Source of the DNA: Gnetum montanum
Lineage: Eukaryota > Streptophyta > Gnetopsida > Gnetales > Gnetaceae
Assembly (NCBI GenBank): GCA_015680685.1
Contig: MNCI01008062.1
Span: 250,058-314,057 of the forward strand
Reading direction: 5' to 3'
Length of the DNA stretch: 64,000 nucleotides
Shown: piece after piece, positions 36,415 through 47,835 of the stretch
Position numbering within the stretch: the stretch's first letter is position 1
How the letters are laid out: the number at the start of each line of letters is the position of its first letter
Program-made: the position numbers and the translations under genes
Notes under the pieces: model-generated
The model's database searches: none
The model's input: only the letters and a program-made list of their open reading frames with translations
What the model was told of the DNA's origin: nothing

Positions 36415-36600
36415 TCGGTCAACGGTGGTCAACATAGCTAGATAGCTGTGTCAACTAGGCCTCGTATATGCATCCCCCTATGTTTACGTAGCCTCATTTA
36501 TGTGGCCCCATCAACATAGCTAAACAATACTATATATACGTGTGTCGTGCCTTTGAATTTTTTCCATTTGTTCATAATACTAGGGGAGTTTTTTGATTTT
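36415..36600 (+). promoter_or_regulatory. LTR-like promoter module inside element 2
   Basis: Contains the same kind of GTCAACATAGC / CATCAACATAGC / TATGTGGCCCC units that fill the U3 of the LTRs, followed by a TATA-type ACTATATATACGTG near 36530. It lies about 400 bases before the extra ORF and looks like an internal copy or relative of U3. Confidence 0.5.
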
Positions 36601-36958
36601 TCTGCATCCAATCTCCTTCCTGAGCACATAACCTTCCTACCGTTTGTCCAAATCCAACCGTTCTTTCACCCTTTTTCTACCGAAGGTATGCTCTAAGTCG
36701 TGGGGGCCAATGATTCTATGGCTAATCAAAGACTTAATTCCTCCTAGGGTTAATCAAAGAATTAGTTTTAATTCATCATATTTCATTGTTTTTAACCCTT
36801 CAACTCACTCCAAGAAGCCATTTGTAACAGTTTAGACAACCTTAGATCAAATAGGATGCACGTGTCACTGTCATAGCCTAGCCATAATTGGAAGGTATAT
36901 TATTGCTATTTTGAAAAACACACATACATTTTAATTCATGGTTATGCTGTGACTAAAA

Positions 36959-37451
36959 ATGGCACCAAAACTAAGGCATCCAAGGGAAGAAGGACCATCA
37001 CAACCTTGGGACAAGCAACAAAGGGACAAAGCAAAAACTGGAAACAACAAATGTAAAACTCAAAGTTCGTCATACCCACTTTGAAGGGAAATGCTCTATT
37101 GTGAAGAACTTAGCCTGATGAATGAATGACTACCAATGGCTGCAAGCATCAGTTCGAGTGTTCAATATTGAATGAAAATAGTTTGTTGCCTAGTTTGTCA
37201 ATTTAAAGAAGCTATTTTCTACACTTCCATCTCCTTGCGATGTTCCTGTTCTAGCACACATTGGTGAAGTTGCTTGGACTATGAACAATCCCAAAAGTAA
37301 AGAAGATAAAATGAAGGCACTATTTGAGGCTTTTCAATTTCCTTCAAAAGTTACAATAGTTGTAGGACAACCACAACCACCACCTCAACCAGCACATGCA
37401 CCTAAAGCTGAAAATGACCCCTTGGAACCACCACCACAAGGAACTATGTGA
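36959..37451 (+). pseudogene. Extra ORF between pol and 3' LTR (broken)
   Basis: From the ATG at 36959 a basic, polar start (MAPKLRHPREEGPSQPWDKQ) runs about 40 codons; after a frame change, a coherent frame includes FVNLKKLFSTLPSPCDVPVL, GEVAWTMNNPKSKEDKMKAL and a proline-rich end (QPQPPPQPAHAPKAEND) closing at 37451. Codon pattern and Pro content differ from the AT-rich surroundings, so this was a real protein. Athila elements often carry an additional gene here, sometimes called env-like, but no transmembrane or envelope motif is visible. Function unknown. Confidence 0.6.
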
Positions 37452-37675
37452 TCCTCTTCAGCAACTTTAGTATCTTGGTGGGGTTGTAAGTCCATTGTTG
37501 TTAAGGTGTTCAATTTTGTTATCCACGAACACCACAGCTTTGTAATTTTTTCTGTACACTCGGGCACTTGGTGTGTTGCTAGCATCAATGTATGTATTGA
37601 TGTGTTTTGCCATGTGTGTTACTAGTAACTTTATACCTTCCAAATTGTAACAAAATCTAGGACAGGTTTTCACTC

Positions 37676-37688
37676 AGTTGTGGGGGTA
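37676..37688 (+). other. Polypurine tract region of element 2
   Basis: AGTTGTGGGGGTA immediately precedes the 3' LTR start TGATGAAG. Confidence 0.65.
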
Positions 37689-38574
37689 TGATGAAGCATC
37701 CAGTTGACTACATAAACTGGGCCACATTAACGAAGCCTCATTAATGTGGCTGCATTGACGTGACCTTGTCGACGCATCCTTCCATGCGTTGACGTGGCCT
37801 TGTCAATGCAGAGATCATTTTCTACTATAAATATGCATGCACCCATTGCATTTATGGCACCTTTTATTCAAGTTGTAGCGAAGCACTTGTAGTTTGTTTC
37901 CGTAAGAGTTAGATTATTTTCTAAGTGCCTAAAGAAGGAGTTAGTAGAGTGTATGGCTCTTTATTTGAGCACTAATGTACCTGAGCCCATTGGCGTGAAT
38001 GGCAATAAAGATGAGCTTTTTGAACATTCCTTGTAGCATTTGAACTAGATTACTTAAACACTAATATTTTAATACTTTAATAATTTTAATGCTTTTGTTA
38101 TCGATTTATAGTTATAGTACGTTTTAGTAGTCCACGAGAATACATAAGCACAACCACCTTGAAGATATATCTGACACTTGGCAACCTAGTGATGCTTAAC
38201 ATCTGGCAATCTAGCAATGATTAGGACACGCTTGGGATGTGCATGAAGGGTGGGATCAGCTGCTTATGCTAGGGGTAGTCAAGTGATAGAGTAGTGGAAT
38301 CTTAAATTATCTAGCTTTTCACTCCCTATATTAGAAGAATTAAATATTAAAGATAAAAAGAAAACATATAAAAAAATCATATGCCTCAGTCTCACTTAAC
38401 CATAATCCTAGAATATCACAAGTGAGGTTGAGAGGACAATGACCACTCTAACTATGATTTTGATGGCTAGAATTATGTGTGTGTAAGTGCTTGCAGTCTT
38501 TGAAATTCGAATGAGTCACACATGAATGCTAATAACTCACATAGTTGGGTGTAGGGGTACCTCACCACTCATCA
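37689..38574 (+). repeat. 3' LTR of element 2
   Basis: Same length and termini as the 5' LTR; ends ACCACTCATCA. TATA box CTATAAATATG near 37826. Confidence 0.92.
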
Positions 38575-38579
38575 GTTAT

Positions 38580-41500
38580 ATATTGTGTTGCATCAACTAG
38601 ATTGGCATTGTCCTTATGATAAGTTTTAGGCTACAAGGAAGAGGAGTTTTGGTATCTTTTTCTTTGTTGATTTTATATCTTTCCAGCATGGAGATAGCAT
38701 ATTTGGTTTGATGAATTTTAATCCCTTCTTGCCTTAATCCACTTGTATTCTAAGAAACTATTTTAGTTCTCATAAGTCTTTCATTTCAAATTCACTCTTC
38801 ATATCTACTTTGATTTCTTCTATTAATTTTTTATTTTTGTCTCTGAAAACAAGGTCATCTAAAAGAGATGATGATAAAGTCATTGTTGTCATGCCTATAG
38901 TATAACGTTGGTTTGAAAGTACAAGATGTATATTACTTTCTCAACAAATAGTCATTAATTCTATGGAACTGTGTCCTTAGAATTGTCTTTAATCTATATA
39001 AGGCTTTATTTCGTTTATACACTTTGTTTTCTTTTCCTCTAATGATATATCCTTCAAGTGTATAAACATAAACATTCTCATTTATGTTTCATTTAAGAAA
39101 TGTTGAGTTTACATTCATTTGATTAAGTTGAGATTATAATGAGTAGCTACTGGAAGAGTAAGTTTGATTATTTCAAACCTTATTACTGGAGCAAATATAT
39201 CCTCATGGTCAATGTGTTTCTTTTTTTTAAAGCCTCTAGCCACAAGTCTTTCTTGGTGTTTGAAAATTTTTCATTTTTCATTGAATTTTGGTTTGTACAT
39301 CCACTTGTAATCTACTATCTTTTTTCCTTTTTTTTTTCTACTAGTTTCCAAGTTTGATTTTTCATAATTGTTTCATATTCATTATCCATAACATTTCTTC
39401 ATTTAATTTTCAAAGGTTCTTCTGCATTTTTTAGTTCTGGGGTAAGAGCTAAGTATGCCATATTGGTGATAGCTCTTGGTATTATAGTTCTCCTCTCAAA
39501 ATTTGTGTCTAGCATTTGAGTTTGAGGGTGATCTCTTTGAATCCTTGGCTTTGGGTTGATTTGGTTTTTCATTTTTTGACTATCATGTTGGAATTCTATT
39601 ATTCCAAACTTACCTTCTAGGAAGACTACATCCATTAATGAGTGATACTTTTGATCTATTGGATCATAGCATCTATAATATGATGCTTTGGAATCATATC
39701 TAAGAAAAATGCACTTTCTTCCTTTGTCATCAAGCATGTTGAGGTGTTATCCTGATGTCTTAATGTATCAGTGGTAGTCAAAAGTCTTCATGTAAGTAAG
39801 GTTGGGAATTTTTTTGTATACAAGCTTATATGAAGATTTATCTTCTTTTTAGTACCAATGATTCTATTCATGATGTATGTGGCCATGGTTATGGACATTA
39901 TTTAATACTTATTAGATAGACTTGCATTTTTTATAAGGCATCTCATCATGTCTTGGAGGCTTCTATTTTTTATTTTAGATATATCATTTGATTATGAACT
40001 ATATTAACATGTGGTTTAATGAAAGATACCTTGCTTGATACAAAATTCTCTAGTTTTTTTTTGTTTATGAATTATCCCCGTATGTTGGTTCTTATGGTTT
40101 TAATGGAATGATTCAAAGTGTTTTCCATTACATTAGAGTACTCTTTGAAATTTTGGAATGCATCATCTTTTGTTCTCAAATTTCAAGTCCAAGTGTATTT
40201 GGTCCAATCATCAACACTTACCATGAAGTAGTTAGCTTCTCTAATACATGTAGTTGGCATGGAACCTACCAAATCAAGGTGGATGAGTTCCATTCATACC
40301 ATATATGAAGAGTTTTTTTGTTTTCCTTATATACAAATTTTACACTTATCATTAGAAATATCTTTGATATTCAAGCCAACTACCTTTTTTAATTTTTCCA
40401 TATTCTTAATGTTGGAGAAGGAAGTCTGTTCAAGTCCCTTATATCATAGCTTGGCTTCTTCTTCTAGTCTTGTAACTACTATGAGTTTAGTTTTCAAGCT
40501 TCCTTCAATTTTTAATGCTACTTCTTTATTATTGATTTCATGAGTTTTTGGCTCCATGTTGGTGATTGTTCTTCCTTGGAAAGAAAAATATTCATAGTCC
40601 AAAAAATCAATCTTATTGCTAAAAGATCTGATGCTAATGAAGTTTTTCCTATGAGATTTGGTAATGGCACACATGTCATTTGTGAAGCTTACATTAATTC
40701 CTTTGCTAGAGATTTGGCCAACTGAAAGAGGATTGGAAAGGTTACGAACATGGTATACTTGGGTAATGATTATGATCTTGCTATTTGGAAGTCTAATGAT
40801 GCAATCTTCCATTCCTCAATTTTTAAATAATTTCCATCTCCAATTTTAATGTTTCCAAGTGAGCTAGGTTTGTAGTTGAGAAGGTATTATTTATGAGGTA
40901 TCATATAATTTGAGAAACAACTATCCATTATCTAGGAGTCATTTCTAATGTTCATGATAGACTTTAGGGCTTTGTTATTACCTTCCTCAAATTCTTCCTT
41001 GTTGTTAGAGGTTCCTTCTTATTTAATTCCTTCTTTCCCTATAGTTGGAATGCATCAAATATTATTCTAGTCTAGCATGTTTCAATTGTGTATCCTTTAC
41101 TTTTAAAAAATTTGCAAAATGCAGTTACTATGTTGTTGTTATAGTTTCTTTGATTATTGCTCCACATTCCTCTTGATTGACCCCTTCATTTGAAAGACTA
41201 AAAGCCTTCTTGATTGCCTTCAGTATTAATGTCTTAATTCAATTATGGATCTCTACTACTGAATTGATTAGATCCTCATCTTCCTCTATATCTGCCTCCT
41301 CTATCATATTGATTAGATAGGTATGTTTGGTTAGTTGTGTTGGCCTTCTTCCTTACTTTCATGGTCTAAAGGCTTCTTATTTGTACCACCAATTTTTCAA
41401 TACTCATCATGCTCGTATCTCTTGAATTTATAGTGTTTTGCATGGTATTATCAAATCTAGGGTTTGTAGAGAGGGCTTGGAAAATTTTCTATACTTTTTC

Positions 41501-42001
41501 AAGGTTAGCATACCCATAGCCACACTCATCTATCCTTATGATGCTAATGTATATTCTAGAGAAGAAAGCTTCTATCTTTGGTAGAATAATCAAAAAATCA
41601 AATTCATGTTTGTATAACAACTACTACATCTATCTATTTTCATGACTTTCCTTGTATTCTAATTGGAGAGAATCCCACATGTCCTTAGCACATTGATAGA
41701 GTGTGATTCTTAATAAAATAATTTCTAACACATTGTTGAGGATGATGGTGGCTGCCAAATTATATTTCCTCTTTTTATTCTTATATTCTCTTATTTGAGT
41801 CATATTGAAATTTCAAGGTCATGGATGGTAATAAGTCCTATTTTAATGATATCCCAACTTTCATTAATTTCAAGGAGTCCTTGCATAAGTCTAGTCTAGA
41901 GATCAAAATCTTGAGATCCATTAAAAATTATGGAGCATTTTTGAACATCTTTTGTAGTCATCTTAGTTGAAGTGTACATACTTTGGTTCTGATAGCAATT
42001 T
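38580..42001 (-). mobile_element. Ty1/copia element, gag-integrase-RT part (broken)
   Basis: Read on the minus strand from the right: primer site, gag with KCSIIFNGSQDFDL near 41940 (start at 41978), a gag-pre-integrase block at 40444-40812 (VRNLSNPLSVGQISSKG), integrase C-terminal block at 39399-39737 (KGRKCIFLRYDSKASYYRCY and MDVVFLEG), and RT end near 38800-38700 (FEMKDL.ELK.FLRIQVD). The order PR/INT before RT marks it as copia. It continues at 26952-27644 beyond the Athila-like insertion. Multiple stops and frameshifts. Confidence 0.85.
41983..41998 (-). other. Primer-binding site of the copia element
   Basis: Minus strand reads TTGCTATCAGAACC, a two-mismatch version of the tRNA-Met site TTGGTATCAGAGCC, next to the LTR end at 42002. 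Confidence 0.75.
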
Positions 42002-42190
42002 TGTAGAAATTTTGGAATAATTACTTGTTAGAATAGATGATTTTTGCCAACCAAAAATCATGGTTTGCAATGCCATGAGACATGATGGTAATAGAAACAA
42101 AGAAATATTTTTCTAAGGATCTCATGATCTTACCATGAATCATGATAAATATTCCATGACTTCTCCAAACATTGTGGTGCATATGCAAAG
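42002..42190 (-). mobile_element. 5' LTR remnant of the copia element
   Basis: Matches the left ~190 bases of 25783-26951 (for example AATCATGGTTTGCAATGCCATGAG against AATCATGATCTGCAATACCATGAG). The remaining ~980 bases of the LTR are missing, so a deletion joined it to the LINE. Confidence 0.75.
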
Positions 42191-43305
42191 TTATAGTTCT
42201 TTTCCATGCTAAAGGTTGTGGACTTTGAGACTTTGGGGCTCAAGCCCTCATTCTAGTTGCAAAGTTGGCTTGGGAGTGTTGTTACAAGTTGACCATCCAG
42301 GGCTTCATTGTATTTCTTCTTTATATCATAGTTTGTGGGGATCAATGTCGAGGTCATTTGAAGTTTGGAAATCTATTAAAAGAAGTTAAAAGACATTTCT
42401 TTGGCCCTTAGGTAAATGGTCTTTTGGCGCAAGTATAATTCCCATTCTACTAGTCAGATGATGGGCATATCTATGAGAGAAGTGTTTCCCTAAGCAGTCA
42501 TGAGCACGTTAATGATTGGCCATTCAAGGGTGGGTGCCACCCCAGGACTTTGGTTGTTGAACAATGTTCAAGGATTAAACCCCCCTCAAATAATCTTATA
42601 TTTACTTCCATAAGGAACAAGCAATACTTCCATAAGGAACAAGCAATGGATTTGGACTCTCGTTTCCTGTCATTTTAGAGTATTTGGATTAAGATATTAT
42701 TTTTAAATTACATTCTAAACCATAGGTTCGTTGTTTTATTTGGCTTATGGCCCATGTCATTTTGACCTTATAAGTTCTATTTTTTATATGGCTTATGGAC
42801 CATCATGTCATTTTGACCCTATCCAGTGTGTCAAGACAACAATTTTAAGGTTGATGGTGTTTAGGTCCGGGTATGTGCTGACTACTGCGGCTACCGTTAC
42901 CGTTCTGCCTAACATATGCCAAAACATTTTTAAGAATGAAGCAGCAAGGTGTGGTGGTGGTTTACAGGTTTCTGGACGCTTTGTCACCACCAAAGTGCTA
43001 TGGCGCTTAAAAACGTGAAGATTTGCCATCGCCATAGATTATTTGATATTTATCTTTGATATTTATCTTTGGATGCAGATTCATTTGTAGTTGATTAAGG
43101 GTTTATCGTAGTTTTCTGTATGGCCTTGTCGTCACTTTTTGGTTACAATGGTTTAATCTGTATCGTGGGCAGTTTCCTCGCTGCGTCGGGGGTGGTTTGT
43201 TTTTCAGGCCAGGGTTTCTTGCCCTGGGAATGTTCAGTGCAATGTATTTCCCCGAGTATAATCCACCTGGCTTCCTCATTAAAAAAGGAAAAAAGAAAAT
43301 ACCTC
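42191..43305 (+). mobile_element. L1-type LINE relic C, right part with 3' end
   Basis: ALILVAKLAWECCYK near 42250 and FEVWKSIKRS near 42363 fit the post-RT part of plant L1 ORF2 that should follow the block cut at 25782. Near 43200-43300 the DNA has the look of a plant L1 3' end (TGTTCAGTGCAATGTATTTC, then CATTAAAAAAGGAAAAAAG), which I take as the decayed poly(A) tail. Includes a 22-bp tandem repeat of ACTTCCATAAGGAACAAGCA at 42605. Confidence 0.6.
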
Positions 43306-45142
43306 TCTTTCAAAACAGACTGAACCTTAACCAAGCAATTCACAGAAACCCAACAAGAATTTTTAATCAAAAATGTATAATTTCTGAGTGCTCAGAACTC
43401 TTATTAAAAGACCATAACAATTTGTCATATAATTTGCTTTTCGGAGATAATCTTTACCACAATTCACAAGCAACGGATTCTTTCCAACAAAAGGAAGATA
43501 AATAAGCTTACAAAGTGGATGCCAACAACTCTATTAAATAAGATACCAAAATCAAGCCAAATGGGTTTAAGTATTTATTAATGAAAAACAAGTATAATAA
43601 ATATTTATTTCATTCAAATGAAATTGTATCAAAAACTTTTACCTGTTACTAGCTAGCACTTACAATCTCTTCTCTTTCAAATTACTTTCGGGACACAAAC
43701 ATTTGAATTGGGTTAAAAGTTTAGTGGTTTTTGTTTATCATTTCATTTTATTGCAATCACATCATCATAGTTAGAGTTCTGAAAACTGTAAATTCTATTA
43801 GTCACAATAATGCTAATGGTGGTGCTTTCAGGGGCAATTGTAATGTCAAATGTAAGAAACCTAGAGCACAAGCACTATGACACACAGGTAAAATTTCAAA
43901 ATAATGATTTTTGGGATGGATCCAAGACTATTAATGTGGACAATATGTTAAAAAGTTAGAGTGTGCAAGCAATGATATGTATTTATTATGATGAAAATTA
44001 ATAAATTGCATTGCCTCATTGTTTGCCCTAGTTTAGCAAGGTCCTAGGAGTCACTTTCTTTTTAATTCTCTTTTGTCATAACGAGTTTTCATGAATGGTT
44101 GATTTTTTGTCAATAATTTATGCTTTATTGTACTAATGGTTTTCATGATTTTCTAAAAAATTAGTATCATAGCAAGGTTCATGGTTCAATCCCCTTAATA
44201 GATATATAGTGTTATGTTGTTAATGCAACTATTCTTAAACAAGATGATTTCCAATGGCTTTTGATGAATGGTTGATTTTCTATTAATAGTTCATGCTTCA
44301 TTGTGTTGATGGTTTTCATGATTTTCCCAAAATTTGGTATTGAAGCAAGGTTTAATGTTCAATGCCCATAATAGATATATGATGTTGTGTTAATGCAACT
44401 CTTCTTAAACAAGATGGTTTGTGCATAACATTGTGAAACTGTAAGGTTTTTTATAGGTTTTCTTAATTTTACTATAAAACCTCCACTAATTTGTGGGTAT
44501 TAATAGATTGAGCATTTGGCAAATAGATATTACCTAGATATGCAATAGCTTAAATTTTAACATCTAATGTAGACTTTGCTATAGATGGGTAATGCTAGTT
44601 TAACATCTATGCAAATGTATGACATGATGAATGGAATTGTTGCATGTATTGCAAAGAATAGGTAGGATAGGTTGCTTTTGTAGGTTTGTTGATGTTTTCA
44701 TGAGATAACTTATTCTTATCGGTAGTTGCTAATTTTACGGGATGAAGTTTTTCTATGTTTTTATCATTGTCTTGTTGCTTATGTGGATTCATCATGGGTG
44801 GTTTTAGCAAGATACTATTTTTGTAGTTTCATCACTAGTGGTTTTAACCCTTACAAGATTCACTATGTCTCAAGTATTTTTGTCTACACGAGTAACTAGT
44901 AACTTATAACCTATTGCTTCAGAAATCTATATATTTTCTAAGAGTCAAATGGGTAAAAATTTAACTTTCTTCCAATTATTTTTACTATTACATGAGGTTG
45001 CCTACTAACTCACCGAGTCCAAGTTTGTATTTTAAAAAATGAGTCACTCACAAAGTCCAAAACTACTAACACTGGTTTGAACAATATAGTTTTTGTAGGA
45101 TGGTGCATTCCTACAATTACAAGATGAATTTTTATTTTAGGT
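43306..45142. other. Non-coding DNA with a 173-bp tandem duplication
   Basis: 44091-44263 and 44264-44436 are duplicates (ATGAATGGTTGATTTT, TGGTTTTCATGATTTTC, AATAGATATATRRTGTT, TTCTTAAACAAGATG). The part 43940-44110 is also related to 46560-46705. No genes recognised. Confidence 0.75.
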
Positions 45143-45942
45143 TTATGAGTGGTGAGCTACCCCTACACTCAACCATATGAAACGAGCGTAGCACGCACGA
45201 TCCAATCAAACTCCGCAGACGGACTAGTTGTGGCACCTAGATCGTTAACCTTAGGTCGCAGTTTGTTGTCTTCCCACCTGGACTAGTATTTATATTTGTC
45301 ATGTATGGTTTAGTCCAGAGTGAGGTGTATGATGTGTTCCTAATTCTAACGCTACTCCTGAAGGCAGTGGGAAATAATATTAACTAAGCTAAGCTAGGAG
45401 GAAAAGGGTAAGAAAGTCTAATCTAGCCTAAGTGCGACGAGCAACTGATTCCTTGATCAACCATACACATCTTGGACCTTGTGCATGACTACCACTAGGA
45501 TTACCAAGCGCAGATCCTAGGTATGCCACTGGGATACCAAGTAGTCACACTTAAATGCTCGTAATCAAGTCGTACTCGTTCCGCGTTGTAGGAGTTTAAG
45601 GGTGAGAGAGAGAAAACAGTAAATAACATTAAATAAATGAACAAATAAATAACAAAGTGAATGTTGCAATGATGAAGTAATCTCGATCTTTATTGTCGGT
45701 CATGTATGTGTTCAAGTACGTCACACTCGAATAAAGAATGTTGTACAATTACATTCACCACACTGCGGGCAAACACTAGAAAAATAATCTAACTCTGGAG
45801 AGATCAAACTGCCATAGCTTCACTACTTCTAACTTCTAATACCCTAAACAAGGGAGAGCCACTTCTTATTTATAGACATTGCGGCGGACTACGATATCGC
45901 GTACGTGATATCGTAGGGAAGATGCGATATTGCGTCCCATCA
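45143..45942 (-). mobile_element. Solo LTR of an Athila-like element with 5-bp target duplication
   Basis: On the minus strand it starts TGATGGGACG (45942) and ends with a GGGTAGCTCACCACTCATAA form of the family end CTCACCACTCATCA. Flanking TAGGT is present on both sides (45138-45142 and 45943-45947). A TCTATAAATAAG TATA box lies near 45875 on the minus strand. No internal sequence is adjacent, so it arose by recombination between two LTRs. It is richer in CpG than the other LTRs and so perhaps younger. Confidence 0.92.
45889..45916. repeat. Palindrome in the U3 of the solo LTR
   Basis: CTACGATATC and GATATCGTAG form a perfect 10-bp inverted repeat around GCGTACGT, just upstream of the LTR TATA box; a further GCGATATTGCG follows. 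Confidence 0.9.
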
Positions 45943-45947
45943 TAGGT

Positions 45948-46919
45948 GCTAAGATAAATTATTTTATTGCAAGATAAATTTTATGGTTGATTAAGCATAT
46001 ATGATAAGATAAATATTTTCTTATGATGGTTCTATAAGTTTAAACATGTGTCATAAGATGAAGATTTTCTTATTATGGTTTTGGTTTAAGTATGTGTCAA
46101 AAAGATAGAGATTTTCTTATAACCACTTTGTGATAATAAATTATATTTTGCAAGTTGTTAGTAGCCACATATATAGTTTACTTATGATGACACATATATT
46201 GCATGTGGTATGAAATTGAATAGTGCACATGTTGAGACAAAAAGAGTTTAGGTCAAGGAGGTGTATTCTTAAATTTGCTCATTGTTTTGGCATTAAGGGG
46301 GTGATTGTTAAGAAATAACCATGCCAACATGATAGTTTTATTAAATATTAAAATATAATTGTCCATATTGATAATTAAAAAAAAAGCTAAAATATTTATA
46401 AAAATGGATTTTTAAATATTGATTAAAAATCTTGAGGATGACTTTGGAAACATCTAAGGAAGTTTTTAGGTCTAAATCAAATCTTAAGATTATTTTAGAA
46501 AAGGTAGAGAAGAGTTGGAGAAACCATGAGACATGTACAAATTAATTTTAAAATAACTTACCTATTGTTCAAGCAACCACATATATTTATTGTGATGAAA
46601 ATTAATAAAATTGCCTAATTGTTTACCATGGTTTGGAAAAGGCTTAAGAATCACTTTCTGTTGTATTCTCTCTTATCACAATGGGCTTTGATGTGTAATT
46701 GATTTTAAGTTAACAGCTTATGTGTTGTTGTGCTTCTCCCACTAAGTCACATTACGTTCCCAATACCAATCCATCTTGGCATGTTTATAGGAAGATGCCC
46801 CTGCTTGCCCACATCCCAGGCACCTGGGTAAGTGGTTTTATAGAGTTTCACCGTAGTTCCTAAATCCTACGTCATAAGAAACACCTAAAATCCTGCTCTT
46901 CCAAAAATACATTACGAAG
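45948..46919. other. Non-coding DNA with a repeat related to 43.9 kb
   Basis: 46560-46705 (ATTTATTGTGATGAAAATTA, CACTTTCTGTTGTATTCTCT) is a diverged direct copy of 43965-44110. Nothing else recognised. Confidence 0.6.
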
Positions 46920-47835
46920 TCAACCTACTGTCGACCAACAGAGTAAGCACTATTTTAGCATTCATCCTTTGATAATGAAGATGAAGATGTCACAGTCCTA
47001 TTCCTAACCTGCAAGAAATGCACATTTCATTCTGGAAGGACGAATGAAGCCAAGCTATATTTGTAACTCCCCTTTTTAATTGCTTGAGATACTTATCTTT
47101 GAAGTTGGAACTCCTATTTTTTGTTGACCTTCACATGCAGAATGGAAGGTGACGAAAACCCATGTCCGCCATGTAAGAAGACTACCATGAAACGTCAAGC
47201 ACTAATGTGAAAGTCCAGTTAAAAATTTGCTAACTATAAAAGTACTTCTGACTTCATCTAACTAACCATTTTTTTAATCAGGGAACAGTAAAGTTTATTT
47301 AAAGAAAAAAACACATTTTTGGTCAAGCTACCCACTAAACTAAGTAGACTGCGCCGTATACGTTGTTTGTATAGGATTTTTTAAGTAAATGCCACAAATT
47401 TGACCAATAACTTATTGTTTTCTCTGTTTAATTTCTCATTCTCCACGTTCATGAAAGCGATTGAACAAACCATCTCTACGATCAGAATCATGAATATTTT
47501 TTCTTTGCACGTGATGTCATCATTGACATATTCATATATGTTTCCTTGGCTGGTCTATCCCCTTCATCACTACTCTCTGTATTTGAGAGTTTCAGACGGC
47601 TGCTCTACTTTGTGATTTGGTGAAAGTGCATTCAGACCGGCCAAACAGTTTTGACGGAACCATACTTTTTGCGGTTTTCTCATTCAACCCAGGTCCATGC
47701 TGCTTCTTTATTCTTTAAATACCAGACCTACGCCCCAATATCTTATCAACACATATTCCATTGTTTTAGTTACCTGCTCAGAGATCCAACATTCCAAAAG
47801 CACGTACTCTCTCTTTTTCAGATTCACATTAACCA
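46920..47835 (+). promoter_or_regulatory. Upstream region of peptide gene 2
   Basis: A TTTAAATA box at 47714 lies about 120 bases before the ATG. Segments are related to 55530-56690: GACCAACAGAGTAAGCA near 46943 matches CTACCAACAAAGTAAGCA near 55543, and 47620-47790 matches 56510-56690 including TTCAGACC, TTTTCTCATTCAA and AATACCAGA. The last part also resembles the 5' end of gene 1 (CATAT.TCATTG...AGTT). Short ORFs here are not credible genes. Confidence 0.65.

Larger units (their letters stand above)
27645..38574 (+). mobile_element. Complete Athila-like Ty3/gypsy retrotransposon 2 (10,930 bp)
   Basis: Two LTRs of equal length (886 bp), flanking bases CTTAT (27640-27644) and GTTAT (38575-38579) as a target-site duplication with one mismatch. 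Internal order: primer site, gag, protease, RT, RNase H, integrase, a ~3-kb region with an extra broken ORF, polypurine tract. The DLG-type protease active site, the tRNA-Asp primer site and the extra 3' region are Athila-lineage traits. It sits inside the RT region of the minus-strand copia element. All ORFs are interrupted; the two LTRs differ at about 25 sites in the first 170 bases by eye, so insertion is old. Confidence 0.92.

Noticed and set aside
43120-43505. A host gene suggested by higher GC and ORFs at 43120-43505
   Set aside because: Position and the poly(A)-like end fit the 3' part of the LINE; no conserved protein motif was found.
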